From Rhizobium sp. BT03 (GTDB taxonomy: Bacteria > Pseudomonadota > Alphaproteobacteria > Rhizobiales > Rhizobiaceae), in contig NZ_CP125641.1 in assembly GCF_030053155.1 (NCBI RefSeq), forward strand, positions 310,001-374,000: a stretch of 64,000 bases of DNA, written 5' to 3'. Shown here one piece after another: positions 34,603-43,301 of the stretch. Numbering within the stretch: position 1 is the first letter of the stretch; each line of letters begins with the position of its first letter. The notes under the pieces were generated by a model, which saw only the letters and a list, made by a program, of their open reading frames with translations, had not been told where the DNA came from and ran no database searches. The translations under genes and the position numbers were made by a program.

Positions 34603-35396
34603 GCTACGTGGACCTGGCGCCATCAGCGCGGGAGCTGCAGGACGTGCGCTACCTGTTCACCGACATCGACGATACCCTGACGACAGAGGGCAAACTTCTG
34701 CCGCAGACCTTTGAGGCTTTGTGGGATCTCAGCCGCGCCGGCATTGCCGTCGTGCCGGTCACGGGCGGCTCAGCCGGCTGGTGCGAGCATATCGTCCGCG
34801 CCTGGCCGGTGGCCGCCGTCATCGGCGAAAGCGGCGCATATTGCGTCACCCGCCGGGATGGCGACGTCGTCTTCGACTATTGGGAGGACGGCGTCCTGCA
34901 GGGTGAGCGCCAACGCCGGCACCTGCAGGCGATCAAAGCGCTGATCACGCAAAAGCGCAGGCCGTTCAGGATCGCCCACGACCAGGTCTTCCGGCTGGCG
35001 GATGTCGCAATCGACATTCAGGGTCACGATCCGCACGAGGTCGAAGATCTGGCGTCCAGCATTAGAGCCATGGGCGGAACGGTGGCGATCAGCTCCATCC
35101 ACATCAACACCTGGATCGGCGACTACAACAAGAGATCGATGAGCGAGCGGGTTCTGACCGGCCTGTTTGGTGTCGATCCGACTGAGATGCCCACCGTGAC
35201 CGCCTTCGTCGGCGACTCTCGAAACGACGCGCCGATGTTCGGCTTTATCCGCAATTCCTTCGGGGTCAACAATATCATCCCGGTCCTGCCGCACCTGCAA
35301 TTCGCGCCCAAGTGGGTCTCCTCGCAGCCCGCCGGACTTGGCTTTGCCGATATTGCCCGCTCGATCCTGCACGCGGTCGGCGAAGTTTCGCAATAA
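34599..35396 (+). CDS. HAD-superfamily (Cof/IIB type) hydrolase
   Basis: A 265-residue HAD phosphatase with the type IIB cap. Motif I is LFTDIDDTLTTEG (nucleophile Asp22, acid/base Asp24), motif II is VVPVTGGS, and motif IV is FVGDSRNDAPMFG. It is translationally coupled to the DeoR regulator and ends the ugp operon. A sugar- or glycerol-phosphate phosphatase is the natural guess, perhaps to prevent glycerol-3-phosphate build-up or to release phosphate from it. The exact substrate cannot be read from sequence. Confidence 0.88.
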   Translation: MSYVDLAPSARELQDVRYLFTDIDDTLTTEGKLLPQTFEALWDLSRAGIAVVPVTGGSAGWCEHIVRAWPVAAVIGESGAYCVTRRDGDVVFDYWEDGVLQGERQRRHLQAIKALITQKRRPFRIAHDQVFRLADVAIDIQGHDPHEVEDLASSIRAMGGTVAISSIHINTWIGDYNKRSMSERVLTGLFGVDPTEMPTVTAFVGDSRNDAPMFGFIRNSFGVNNIIPVLPHLQFAPKWVSSQPAGLGFADIARSILHAVGEVSQ

Positions 35397-35437
35397 GCCG
35401 TGGCGGATATCAATGCTTAAGACGAATTGCTTCCACC

Positions 35438-36280
35438 TCAGCTTTTGACCGAGCCGGCGGTCATGCCCGCCAGGAAATAGCGTTGGGCAACCAGGTACAG
35501 CACCAGCAGGGGGAGGGAGCCCAGCACGCTCATCGCCATCATTTCATTCCATTCGAAAGCGTGCTGGCCCATCAGCAGCTGGATGCCGATCGGAACGGTT
35601 CTGAGATCCATCGACTTTGTCAGCGTCAGCGCGAAGAGGAATTCGTTCCACGCCAGCAGAAATGTGTAGACGGCGGTGGCGACGATGCCGGGGATGGAGA
35701 CGGGCACGATGACGCGCCAAAGCGCCGTCCAGCTCGAGCCGCCGTCGACAAGGACGGCCTCGTCCAATTCCTTCGGCAAGGTGTTGAGGTAGCCCGTCAT
35801 CAGCAGGACCGCGTAAGGCAGTGTGAAGACCATGTAGGTGAGGATCAGTGCCAGATAGGTGTCGAAGATCCTGAAGGCGACGACCATGCCGAAATAGGGG
35901 ATGAGAAGAGTGATCGGCGGAACGGTCTGGGTGCTGATGATGAAGATGTTCAAGGTGTTCTTGAAGCGGAACGAGTAGCGGCTGAATCCATAGGCGGTCA
36001 GGATGGCGATGACGAGGGTCAGGCAAGTGACGACGCCGGCGACGAAGTAGCTGTTGATGAAGAACCGCACCTTCACCGGATCGTTGAAGATCGTCAGATA
36101 GGCAGCCACGGTGAAATCCTCCGGCAAAAGCCGCGGCGGAAGAGCGAAGATTTCCGTGTTCGATTTCAGCGAGCTGAAAAACATCCAGACGATCGGGAAG
36201 GTCGAAAAGATGAGGCCGACCGCCAGCCCGAGATAGGTCAGGATGGTCGGCAGGGCCGAGTTCTTGGAACGCTTTGCCAT
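35438..36280 (-). CDS. Sugar ABC transporter permease (MalG type)
   Basis: A 280-residue permease with six membrane helices. The EAA loop is LDEAVLVDGGSSWTALWRVIVP, and the C-terminus (RYFLAGMTAGSVKS) is the MalG-type signature. ATG at 36280 has AGGTGA upstream. A GTG at 36289 overlapping the previous stop is the alternative. It is the last gene of a leftward operon of binding protein, permease, permease. No ATPase follows; the next gene is convergent. Confidence 0.93.
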   Translation of the reverse strand: MAKRSKNSALPTILTYLGLAVGLIFSTFPIVWMFFSSLKSNTEIFALPPRLLPEDFTVAAYLTIFNDPVKVRFFINSYFVAGVVTCLTLVIAILTAYGFSRYSFRFKNTLNIFIISTQTVPPITLLIPYFGMVVAFRIFDTYLALILTYMVFTLPYAVLLMTGYLNTLPKELDEAVLVDGGSSWTALWRVIVPVSIPGIVATAVYTFLLAWNEFLFALTLTKSMDLRTVPIGIQLLMGQHAFEWNEMMAMSVLGSLPLLVLYLVAQRYFLAGMTAGSVKS

Positions 36281-36285
36281 GGCGG

Positions 36286-37227
36286 TCACCTGCGCTGCTG
36301 GTGTTTGATGTAGAAGTAGGTGACGCTCATCGAAATGATGAGGATGATCATCGCACTCGCCGAAGCCAGCGAAAATTCATACTGGGAGAAGGCGAGCTTG
36401 TAGGTGAAGGTGGAGAGCACCTCCGTCGAATAGATCGGGCCGCCGCCCGTCGTCATCCAGACGAGCGGAAAAACCTGCATCGTCCAGATGAAGTCGAGAA
36501 GCGCGATGCTGATGATGATCGGCATCAGCTGCGGAATGGTGATGTACCAGAATTTTTCCAGCTCGTTGGCGCCGTCGATTCCGGCCGCCTCGTAAAGCTC
36601 CTTCGAAATGCCCTGCAGGCCGGCAAGCAGGCTGACCATGTAGAGCGGATAACCCGCCCAGATGTTGGCAAAGGTCAGGGCGTGAATGGCGGTGTGGGTC
36701 GACGAGAACCACTCGACTTTGAAGTTGATGATATGGAGCGCCATCAGCACGCTGTTGACGACGCCGTTCGGGTCGAGCAGCAGGCGCCAGATGATGGCGA
36801 TGATGACGGCCGTGAACAACCACGGCAGGATGAAGAGCACACGTAATATGCTCCTGATCAGCGGATCGACGCGGTTGGTGTTCAGCAACAGCGCAAAGGC
36901 CAGGCCGATGATGAAGTGGAAGACGACGCTCATGATCGTGAAATACATCGTCTGGCCGACCGACTGCCAGAAGACCGGATTTTCGAAGATAGTCAGGTAA
37001 TTCTGGACGCCTGCGAATGCAGCGTCCTTTTTCATGATGGCGCCGTCCATCAATGAATATTTGAAGACCATCACCATCGGGAACAGCATCAGCAGAACAA
37101 GCAAAAAGGTCGCCGGCGACACGTAGAAATACGGCACCAGCTTCCTCAAGGTGCTGTAACGAAGCCATCTTTTTTTTTTCCGCGCGTTGACTTGCGCAGC
37201 TACCAGAGCCGGAGCGGAATGATTCAT
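36286..37227 (-). CDS. Sugar ABC transporter permease (MalF type)
   Basis: A 313-residue permease. A basic N-terminal segment (NARKKKRWLRYSTLRK) precedes the first helix, and the EAA loop is LYEAAGIDGANELEKFWYITIP. A poly-A run on this strand (37169-37178) encodes the lysine cluster and is a site where frameshift or sequencing error could arise, though the frame is intact here. It is separated from the binding-protein gene by 152 bases containing a GC-rich hairpin. Confidence 0.93.
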   Translation of the reverse strand: MNHSAPALVAAQVNARKKKRWLRYSTLRKLVPYFYVSPATFLLVLLMLFPMVMVFKYSLMDGAIMKKDAAFAGVQNYLTIFENPVFWQSVGQTMYFTIMSVVFHFIIGLAFALLLNTNRVDPLIRSILRVLFILPWLFTAVIIAIIWRLLLDPNGVVNSVLMALHIINFKVEWFSSTHTAIHALTFANIWAGYPLYMVSLLAGLQGISKELYEAAGIDGANELEKFWYITIPQLMPIIISIALLDFIWTMQVFPLVWMTTGGGPIYSTEVLSTFTYKLAFSQYEFSLASASAMIILIISMSVTYFYIKHQQRR

Positions 37228-37266
37228 GAGCTGTGACTTCCCATTCTGCCGAGATTTGACGACTTA

Positions 37267-37296
37267 CGCCGGCAGCGCCACGTCGCGTTGCCGGCG
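37267..37296 (-). other. Intercistronic hairpin after the binding-protein gene
   Basis: CGCCGGCA (37267-37274) and TGCCGGCG (37289-37296) are perfect 8-base inverted repeats with further GCG/CGC pairing inside. It occupies the same position (binding protein to permease) as hairpins in three other operons here. Confidence 0.55.
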
Positions 37297-37379
37297 ATCT
37301 CGTGAAAGCGATGTGCTTAGTCTTCGGTTTGATGCATCTCGTTATCCCGCAACCGCTGCGCACTTCGGGGCGACAGGCC

Positions 37380-38627
37380 TCAGAACTTCGCGAGCCAGGC
37401 CTTCTCGGTATTGGCAGCCGCGTCCTTGGCCGACTGGCCGCCGTCGAACATCTTCTGAACTTCGACGTTCATGTCGCGCATCAGTTCTTCGGCAACCGGA
37501 AGGCCGACGAATTCGTTGGCAGGATAGCCGCTCTGGAAGATTTTGAAAGCTTCCGCGAAGATCGGGTCCGATGCCACGAAGTCGGGCTTGGCATGGACAT
37601 TGCCGGGGAAGGCATTGGCAATCGACACCAGGCGGCCGTTGACGTCGGGGCTCATCAGGTATTCCACCAGCTTCCAGGCTTCTTCCTTGTGCTTGCTGCC
37701 CTCGCTGATGCCGATGCCCCAGGACGCATAGGGCATGCCGCGTTTGCCGGTATAGCCGTCGGTGGCCGGCAAGGCGGAGATGCCGAATTTGAGCTTCGGA
37801 TTGCGCTCGCGGATGAGATTCACGTGCGCGAGGGAATCGACCATCATGCCGACGCGGCCGTTGACGAATTCCTCGACCTTGTCCTGCTCCTTCTTGGCGA
37901 AAATGCCTGGAGAAATAACGCCTTCCTTGTTGAGGGACGCCAGATAGTCGAGCGTGCCGACGACGGCGTCATTTTCGAGGTCAGGCTTGCCGTCCTTCAT
38001 CATCGAGGCGCCGGAGGCCCAGACCCAGGACATCACGTCGTTCTGGATTCCGCTCGGAGACTGCAGCGATAGCGGCAGAACCCAGCCATACTGGTTCTTT
38101 GACGCGTCGGTCATCTTCTTGGCGGCTTCGGCGAATTCCGTGCGCGTGGCCGGCAGCTTGTCGACACCCGACGCCTTGGCGATATCGAGGTTGACGAAGA
38201 CGGGGTAGACGAAGGATGCCAGCGGGAACATCACGCTCTTGCCGTCGACCTTGACGATATCGGTGATCTGGCTCTTGTCGTATTTCGCCTTCTCCATCAG
38301 GTCGTCCATGGAGGCGATCGCGCCCTGCTTGGAGAGCCCGTTGACCCAGGCGCCATCCAGGCCGACGACGTCGCTTAAGGTCCCGGAGGCGGCGCCGACG
38401 ACGATCTGGTCACGGGTCGTGGCATAGGGACCGCTGACGAGCGTCACCTTGATGCCGGGATTTGCCGCCTCGAAATCGTTCATGATGCCGCGCAGCGCGC
38501 CGGAGGGCATTTCGGGTTCCCACCATTGAATGAACTCGATGGTGGTGTCGGCAAATGCCGAGCTGGCGCAAAGCGCCCACACCGCCACGGCAGCCCGCAT
38601 GGTCACGCTGAATTTTCTGATATTCAT
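37380..38627 (-). CDS. Sugar ABC transporter substrate-binding protein
   Basis: A 415-residue family 1 binding protein. The Sec signal peptide covers residues 1-26 (cleavage after SAFA). The mature start TTIEFIQWWEPEMPSGAL and the later PYASWGIGISEGSKHKEEAWKL are typical of sugar-binding members. It heads a leftward operon controlled from the intergenic region shared with the divergent LacI gene. The ligand is unknown. The nearby esterase, oxidoreductase and TIM-barrel genes suggest an acylated or glycosidic sugar. Confidence 0.93.
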   Translation of the reverse strand: MNIRKFSVTMRAAVAVWALCASSAFADTTIEFIQWWEPEMPSGALRGIMNDFEAANPGIKVTLVSGPYATTRDQIVVGAASGTLSDVVGLDGAWVNGLSKQGAIASMDDLMEKAKYDKSQITDIVKVDGKSVMFPLASFVYPVFVNLDIAKASGVDKLPATRTEFAEAAKKMTDASKNQYGWVLPLSLQSPSGIQNDVMSWVWASGASMMKDGKPDLENDAVVGTLDYLASLNKEGVISPGIFAKKEQDKVEEFVNGRVGMMVDSLAHVNLIRERNPKLKFGISALPATDGYTGKRGMPYASWGIGISEGSKHKEEAWKLVEYLMSPDVNGRLVSIANAFPGNVHAKPDFVASDPIFAEAFKIFQSGYPANEFVGLPVAEELMRDMNVEVQKMFDGGQSAKDAAANTEKAWLAKF

Positions 38628-39000
38628 CTGTGCCTCCCATAGATTTTCAGTGATCGATCCTCCTCAAGACCGTAGGCAAATTAGGTTCCCTGAGGCGCCT
38701 GTCTGTCAATGAAGAAATGCGATGCAGAAAAAAATCGACCTCGGTATAGGCGATGTATGCTTTTCTAAAGCACTGATAAAAAAGAGTATTATACGATATT
38801 GTTGCCGACATTTTTTCGCAGAATTTGTATTGCTTGTGATGCATTTTTTCTTTACTTTCGTAAACAAATGAAAGTTTGCAGCCGCCGGCATAGGAGAGGA
38901 ACGGGCGGATGGAGGCGACTATTTCGTGTTTAGAAAGACAGTGCCGCCAATGCGATTATCAATTGGATCCAGCGTGATCATCCCGTCGTTAAGGAACTGA
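38628..39000. promoter_or_regulatory. Divergent AT-rich promoter region between transporter operon and LacI gene
   Basis: There are 373 bases without a gene, AT-rich compared with the flanks (38740-38880). A 22-base dyad at 38854-38875 has arms ACTTTCGT and ATGAAAGT (7 of 8 pairs) around AAACAA. It is the best candidate operator for the divergently encoded LacI-family protein. Confidence 0.5.
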
Positions 39001-40035
39001 ATGGCCAAGAAGAGTTATAAATCGATGGATGATTTCGCGACCGCCTCCGGCGTGTCGCGTCCGACGCTGTCGAAATATTTCAATGATCCCTCGCAGATCA
39101 AAGAGGTGACCCGCAAACGTATCGAGGCGGCTCTCAAGAAGTCGAATTTCGAGCCGAACCTTTTCGCGCGGCACCTCAATCGCAAACGGACCAGGAATAT
39201 CGGGATACTGGTCCCGACCATGTCGGACCCCTTTTATGTACAGGTCGTGTCGCTGATCGAGCTCGAGTTGCGCGACAAAGGATTTTGGCCGGTCCAGATC
39301 TCGTCGCACACGCGGCCGGAGCTGGAGGCGGAGGCGGTGCGGACCTTGCTGTCACTGAAGGTTGCCGGCGCGATCGTGGCGCCGCTCGGGGCCGGTTCGC
39401 GCCGTTCCGCGCTGGAAAGACTGAAGGACGCCATCCCCGTCGTCTGCTTCGACAATCCGGCCAGCGGCGATCTTCCTTATGTCGGCAACGACAACGCCCA
39501 AAGCATGGCAGCGATTGTGCAATATCTCTGCCGGTCCGGTGAGCCACCGATATTCCTGGAAATTCCGCATCTGACGGAAAACGCCGGCGAGCGGCAGGCG
39601 AGCTACCGTGCGACGATGGCAAGGGAAGGGCATGCGCCGCTGGTCATCGATTGCGACGCACCGCCGTCCTGGGAGTTCGAGCGCCTGGGATACGAGCAGA
39701 TGCAGAGAATTCTTGCGCGCGGCGGCCTGCCCGGCAAAACCCTGCTTTGTGCCAACGACCGCTTCGCTTTCGGCGCCATGGCGGCGGCCTTCGCTTCCGG
39801 CCTCAAAATCGGCCGTGGAGACGGCTGCGACGTGCGCATCGCCGGGCACGACGATCACCCGCTCAGCCGATATACCTGCCCGTCGCTGACAACGATGGCC
39901 CAGAACGCGCCGGAGATCGCTGCCAAATCCGTGGAGCTTCTGCTGGCGCATATCGAAAGCGAGGATGAGGGGACGACCCCTTCAACGAACAGGGTCATCC
40001 TGGAAGCAACACTGGTGATGCGCGACTCGGCTTGA
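39001..40035 (+). CDS. LacI family transcriptional regulator
   Basis: A 344-residue regulator. The N-terminal HTH (SMDDFATASGVSRPTLSKYFNDP) and hinge helix (NLFARHLNRKRTRN) are followed by the periplasmic-binding-like sensor domain from IGILVPTMSDPFYVQVV. AAGGA stands before the ATG. It is divergent from the ATPase-less sugar transporter at 35.4-38.6 kb and probably represses it until the sugar binds. Confidence 0.92.
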   Translation: MAKKSYKSMDDFATASGVSRPTLSKYFNDPSQIKEVTRKRIEAALKKSNFEPNLFARHLNRKRTRNIGILVPTMSDPFYVQVVSLIELELRDKGFWPVQISSHTRPELEAEAVRTLLSLKVAGAIVAPLGAGSRRSALERLKDAIPVVCFDNPASGDLPYVGNDNAQSMAAIVQYLCRSGEPPIFLEIPHLTENAGERQASYRATMAREGHAPLVIDCDAPPSWEFERLGYEQMQRILARGGLPGKTLLCANDRFAFGAMAAAFASGLKIGRGDGCDVRIAGHDDHPLSRYTCPSLTTMAQNAPEIAAKSVELLLAHIESEDEGTTPSTNRVILEATLVMRDSA

Positions 40036-40054
40036 GGCCGGTGCCGGTTACGGT

Positions 40055-40990
40055 TCAACGCGTGAGCGCCGGGTCCATCGTGCGCCATGCCGTTGCAATG
40101 GCTTCGAGCGCCTCCTGCGCCTCGGGAATGGCCCGTCTCTTCGAGACGAAGCCATGGATCTGTCCGGGCCAGGTCCGGCTTGTCGCCGGGGCTTCTGAAC
40201 TCAGCCGCTCGGCATAAAGGGCGCCTTCGTCGAACAGCACGTCGTGGCCAGCAAGGATCACGAAGGCCGGCGCCACACCGGCGAGCGATGCCGCGCGAAG
40301 CGGCGAGGCCCGCCAGTCGGAGCGGCTTGCCATGTCCGGCAGATAGTGATCCCGGAACCATCGCATCGCCGCTGCCGTCAGGCCGAAACCCTCTGCATAG
40401 CGCAAGTAGCTGTCGCTTGCCTGCAACTGGTCGGTCACCGGATAGATCAGCACCTGGCCGATGACATCAGGCACCTCTCCGTCCCGCGCCAAAAGGGCGA
40501 TGACGGCGGCGAGATTTCCGCCGGCACTATCGCCGCCCACGACAATTCGTGCCGGATCTATGCCGAGGGCGTCAGCCTGATCCCTCATCCAGATGAGCGT
40601 GGCTGCGCAATCTTCGATCGCTGCCGGAAAGGGGTGTTCGGGGGCGAGGCGATAGTCGGGCGAGATCACCACGGCGCCAGCCATATTGGCAAGCGTCCGG
40701 CAGATGTCCTCATGGGTTTCCGGCGCGCCGATCACAAAGCCGCCGCCATGGAGATAAAGCAAGGCGGGGGCCCGCTCGCGCGGCGCCGTGCAGCCGCGCC
40801 ATATCTTCACCCGGATTGCGCCGGCATGCCTCTCCGACATCTCGGCCACATCCTCGATCGGCCACTGGATGTCTGCGAAACCGTCCAGATATTGTTGCCG
40901 CGCCAGCGCCGGCGTGCAGTTTTCCACCGGCTCCTGCGGCTCATCAGGCCATGCCAGTGCACGTCTTGCGGATTCATCCAGCTGCGTCAT
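40055..40990 (-). CDS. Alpha/beta hydrolase, hormone-sensitive-lipase-like esterase
   Basis: A 311-residue cytoplasmic esterase. The oxyanion-hole motif HGGGFVIG (residues 81-88) and nucleophile Ser155 in GGDSAGG define the HSL (family IV) group. Asp in GHDVLFDEG and His in GQIHGF complete the catalytic triad. It probably removes small acyl groups, perhaps from an acetylated or feruloylated sugar. Its start overlaps the stop of the oxidoreductase gene (ATGA), so the two are co-translated. Confidence 0.9.
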   Translation of the reverse strand: MTQLDESARRALAWPDEPQEPVENCTPALARQQYLDGFADIQWPIEDVAEMSERHAGAIRVKIWRGCTAPRERAPALLYLHGGGFVIGAPETHEDICRTLANMAGAVVISPDYRLAPEHPFPAAIEDCAATLIWMRDQADALGIDPARIVVGGDSAGGNLAAVIALLARDGEVPDVIGQVLIYPVTDQLQASDSYLRYAEGFGLTAAAMRWFRDHYLPDMASRSDWRASPLRAASLAGVAPAFVILAGHDVLFDEGALYAERLSSEAPATSRTWPGQIHGFVSKRRAIPEAQEALEAIATAWRTMDPALTR

Positions 40991-42123
40991 GCAAGCAGGC
41001 TCCTTGCTTCGTCTTCCCGCAATTCGCTCGGCTGGGCGACAGTATCCGGAATGGTCTGGGCGACACCGGTTTCACCTGCCCGCAGGATTGCTTCCATGAC
41101 GTCGAGCACATGCAGCGCGAGATCGCCCGAAGCGCGCGGTGTCCGGCCCTCGATGATGGCGCGGGCGAGATCGGCAAGGCCAAGCATGCGATAGTTGGCA
41201 CGATCAGGTACTGCGACCGGCCAGTTGACGGCGCCGAAGAGTGCGCCTGACGTATCGGTTTCCTGCCACGGCGCACCACGGCTGGAGAGCGCGATGCGGC
41301 CGCCGAAATTGTCGGGGTCGGGCAGGCGCAGCGAACCTTCGGTGCCGTGCAGCTCGATCGGGTGGTTGGAATGGCGGAAGACGTCCCAGGAGGTGCCGAA
41401 GGTCACGGTGGCGCCGCAATCGAATTCCAGCAGCGAAAGCACGCTGGTCGGTGTGCCGACTTTAAACGTGGTGCCCTGTTTCGGCCCTTCGGCGGTAATG
41501 AGCCGTTCTTCCTGTCCGCTTGTGGCGACGGCCTGCACACGGCGGATCGGCCCCATCAGATTGACCATCATCGTCAGGTAATAGGGGCCCATGTCCATCA
41601 CCGGGCCTGCGCCGGCCTGGTAGTAGAAGCTGGGATCCGGATGCCAATGCTCCATACCGCGGCCCATCATGAAGGCTGTTCCCGTTACCGGCCTGCCGAT
41701 GGCGCCGGCGTCCATCTGCCGCCGGGCATGGCGTCCGGCCGCTCCCAGGAAGGTGTCCGGGGCCGAACCGAGCATGAGACCCTTTTCGGCAGCAGCGCCC
41801 ACCAGCAGGCGGCCTTCCGCGGCCGTGACGCCGAGCGGCTTTTCGGTGAAGACATGTTTGCCCGCCGACAGCGCCCGCATCGAGACGTCGAAATGCGCGG
41901 CCGGGATCGTCAGGTTGAGGATCAGGTCTATGTTCCTGTTGTCGATGAGGGCGTCGACGTCGGCCGCCCGCAGATTGAACTCGGCTGCGCGGCGCTTGGC
42001 GGCGTCCGCATTGAGATCCGCACAGGCGGTGATTTCGACGCCGCGAAACAGCGGCGCGTTGCGCATATAGGCGAGCGAAATGCTGCCGCATCCCACAACG
42101 CCGATCCTGAGTGTCTGTGTCAT
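40987..42123 (-). CDS. Gfo/Idh/MocA-family NAD(P)-dependent oxidoreductase
   Basis: A 378-residue dehydrogenase. The Rossmann domain (residues 1 to about 125) has IGVVGCGSISLAYM and the hallmark TEKPLGVT carrying the catalytic/cofactor Lys. The C-terminal alpha/beta domain includes GPVMDMGPYYLTMMVNLMG, where the conserved Asp and Tyr take the place of the usual D-x-x-x-H pair. The start is set at ATG 42123; the frame extends 30 codons upstream through unlikely sequence. The family oxidises sugar hydroxyls, including C3 of glycosides. It is co-transcribed with the esterase and divergent from a TIM-barrel isomerase. Confidence 0.9.
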   Translation of the reverse strand: MTQTLRIGVVGCGSISLAYMRNAPLFRGVEITACADLNADAAKRRAAEFNLRAADVDALIDNRNIDLILNLTIPAAHFDVSMRALSAGKHVFTEKPLGVTAAEGRLLVGAAAEKGLMLGSAPDTFLGAAGRHARRQMDAGAIGRPVTGTAFMMGRGMEHWHPDPSFYYQAGAGPVMDMGPYYLTMMVNLMGPIRRVQAVATSGQEERLITAEGPKQGTTFKVGTPTSVLSLLEFDCGATVTFGTSWDVFRHSNHPIELHGTEGSLRLPDPDNFGGRIALSSRGAPWQETDTSGALFGAVNWPVAVPDRANYRMLGLADLARAIIEGRTPRASGDLALHVLDVMEAILRAGETGVAQTIPDTVAQPSELREDEARSLLA

Positions 42124-42193
42124 TGAAAACCTGACCTTGCCGTTCCGTGCTCGGAGAGCCGCGGATGCGCGTTGAGTTCGCGAGGAATAAATT

Positions 42194-42213
42194 ATGTTGA
42201 CGCACGCTAACAT
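42194..42213. promoter_or_regulatory. 20-base palindrome in the divergent oxidoreductase/isomerase promoter region
   Basis: ATGTT, CG and their complements form a symmetric pattern ATGTT-NN-CG-NN-CG-NN-AACAT at 42194-42213, 71 bases before the oxidoreductase ATG. The CG-centred dyad resembles LacI-family operators, so the LacI protein at 39.0-40.0 kb is a candidate ligand. Confidence 0.5.
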
Positions 42214-42405
42214 TTTCCCCTACGAAATGACAAGACGTTGGGAGGCGTCGCAGTTGCCCGAGGGAAGAGGCCTCGCCGGGGATCTCGCTCCCTTCTCGAA
42301 GAAGGCTTTTCGGCAATGCCGGATAGCCGGTGCCGCGACGATCGCCGGCGCGGAAGCTCCGGTTTCGATATCGGCTGTCACCAACGACTAGGTCAGGACC
42401 AAGAT

Positions 42406-43224
42406 ATGAACGATGTTGCGCTGAAGATCGGCTGCCAGACATTCACCTGGGAGATGCTGGGCAAGGGGTGGAGCGGCGGGCCGGATGACCTGGTGCGCGC
42501 CATCGCCGATGGCGGATATGCCGGTCTCGAAATTACCGACACGATGATCGGTCACTACGCGCTCAAGCCCGGCGACTTTGCCCGGACTCTTGCGGAGGCC
42601 GGTTTAACGCTGGTTTCCTTTGCCTTCGGCTCGGCTAGCGGTTTCACGCTGACGGAAAAGATCGCTTCCGATCTCGAGATGGCGCGGCGATGGGTGGATT
42701 TCGCGGCGAATTTTCCCGGTGCGATGGTGTCGATGGGATCGGCCACGGTCGTTTCGGATGGGCCGCGTGAGGAAAAGTTTGCCATCGCGGCGGAGTGCTA
42801 TAATCGCGCGACCGAGATCGGACGATCGGCCGGCGTCGCCGTTGCCGTGCACCCTTCCTCGCACCACAATACGCTGCTCTTCACCAGGGCCGACTATGAC
42901 CGGCTGTTTGCTCTCCTGGATCCACGCGTGGGCTGGGTGCCGGATACCGGCCATATCCTGCGGGGCGGCCAGGAGATCGGCGAGACGCTTTCGGCCTATC
43001 GCAACCGCATCCGCTACGTGCATCTGAAGGATGTCGACGCCGGGGGGATCTGGGCGATGCTCGGCGAAGGCGTCTGCGACGTGCCCGCCGTGATTTCGGC
43101 CGTCCGGCAGGCGCCGGAGTTCACCGGCTGGATCGTGGTGGAGGAAGAGTCGGACCATGCCGGAACCGATCCTGCCGCCGCCGTTCGCAAGAATCTCGAG
43201 ACACTTCGAGAGCTGGGGTTTTAG
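42406..43224 (+). CDS. Sugar phosphate isomerase/epimerase-family TIM barrel (xylose isomerase-like)
   Basis: A 272-residue protein beginning ALKIGCQTFTWEML, with the metal-site pattern of the AP-endonuclease-2/xylose-isomerase-like barrel: Glu in GLEITD, His in AVHPSSHHNT, Asp in VPDTGHIL, His in VHLKDVD and Glu in VVEEESD. It resembles inosose dehydratase (IolE)-type proteins. Such enzymes isomerise or eliminate keto-sugars. Divergent pairing with a Gfo/Idh/MocA dehydrogenase suggests it acts on that enzyme's keto product. ATG 42406 fits the family length. Confidence 0.87.
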   Translation: MNDVALKIGCQTFTWEMLGKGWSGGPDDLVRAIADGGYAGLEITDTMIGHYALKPGDFARTLAEAGLTLVSFAFGSASGFTLTEKIASDLEMARRWVDFAANFPGAMVSMGSATVVSDGPREEKFAIAAECYNRATEIGRSAGVAVAVHPSSHHNTLLFTRADYDRLFALLDPRVGWVPDTGHILRGGQEIGETLSAYRNRIRYVHLKDVDAGGIWAMLGEGVCDVPAVISAVRQAPEFTGWIVVEEESDHAGTDPAAAVRKNLETLRELGF

Positions 43225-43240
43225 CCGATCTCGTTTCCCC

Positions 43241-43296
43241 GCGCCGGCCGGCGCCAAAGCCTCTCCCGGCTCGCTTTTCGCGTGAAGAGAGAGGCT
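43241..43296. terminator. Convergent intergenic hairpins
   Basis: A perfect palindrome GCGCCGGCCGGCGC (43241-43254) is followed by AGCCTCTC (43258-43265) pairing with GAGAGGCT (43289-43296). The region separates two convergent genes by 77 bases and probably terminates both transcripts. Confidence 0.45.
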
Positions 43297-43301
43297 GAAG
43301 A

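Noticed and set aside
37169..37178. Possible frameshift at a homopolymer run in the MalF-type permease
   Set aside because: The frame is intact across the run and the lysine-rich N-terminus is normal for the family.
42196..42211. parS-like GTTGACGCACGCTAAC
   Set aside because: The ends fit the parS pattern but the central GC is CA, and it sits in a divergent catabolic promoter 21 kb from repABC. A regulator operator is more likely.
42194..42391. Small plus-strand frame between the oxidoreductase and isomerase genes
   Set aside because: It lies in the divergent promoter region, overlaps the palindrome, and has no family similarity.
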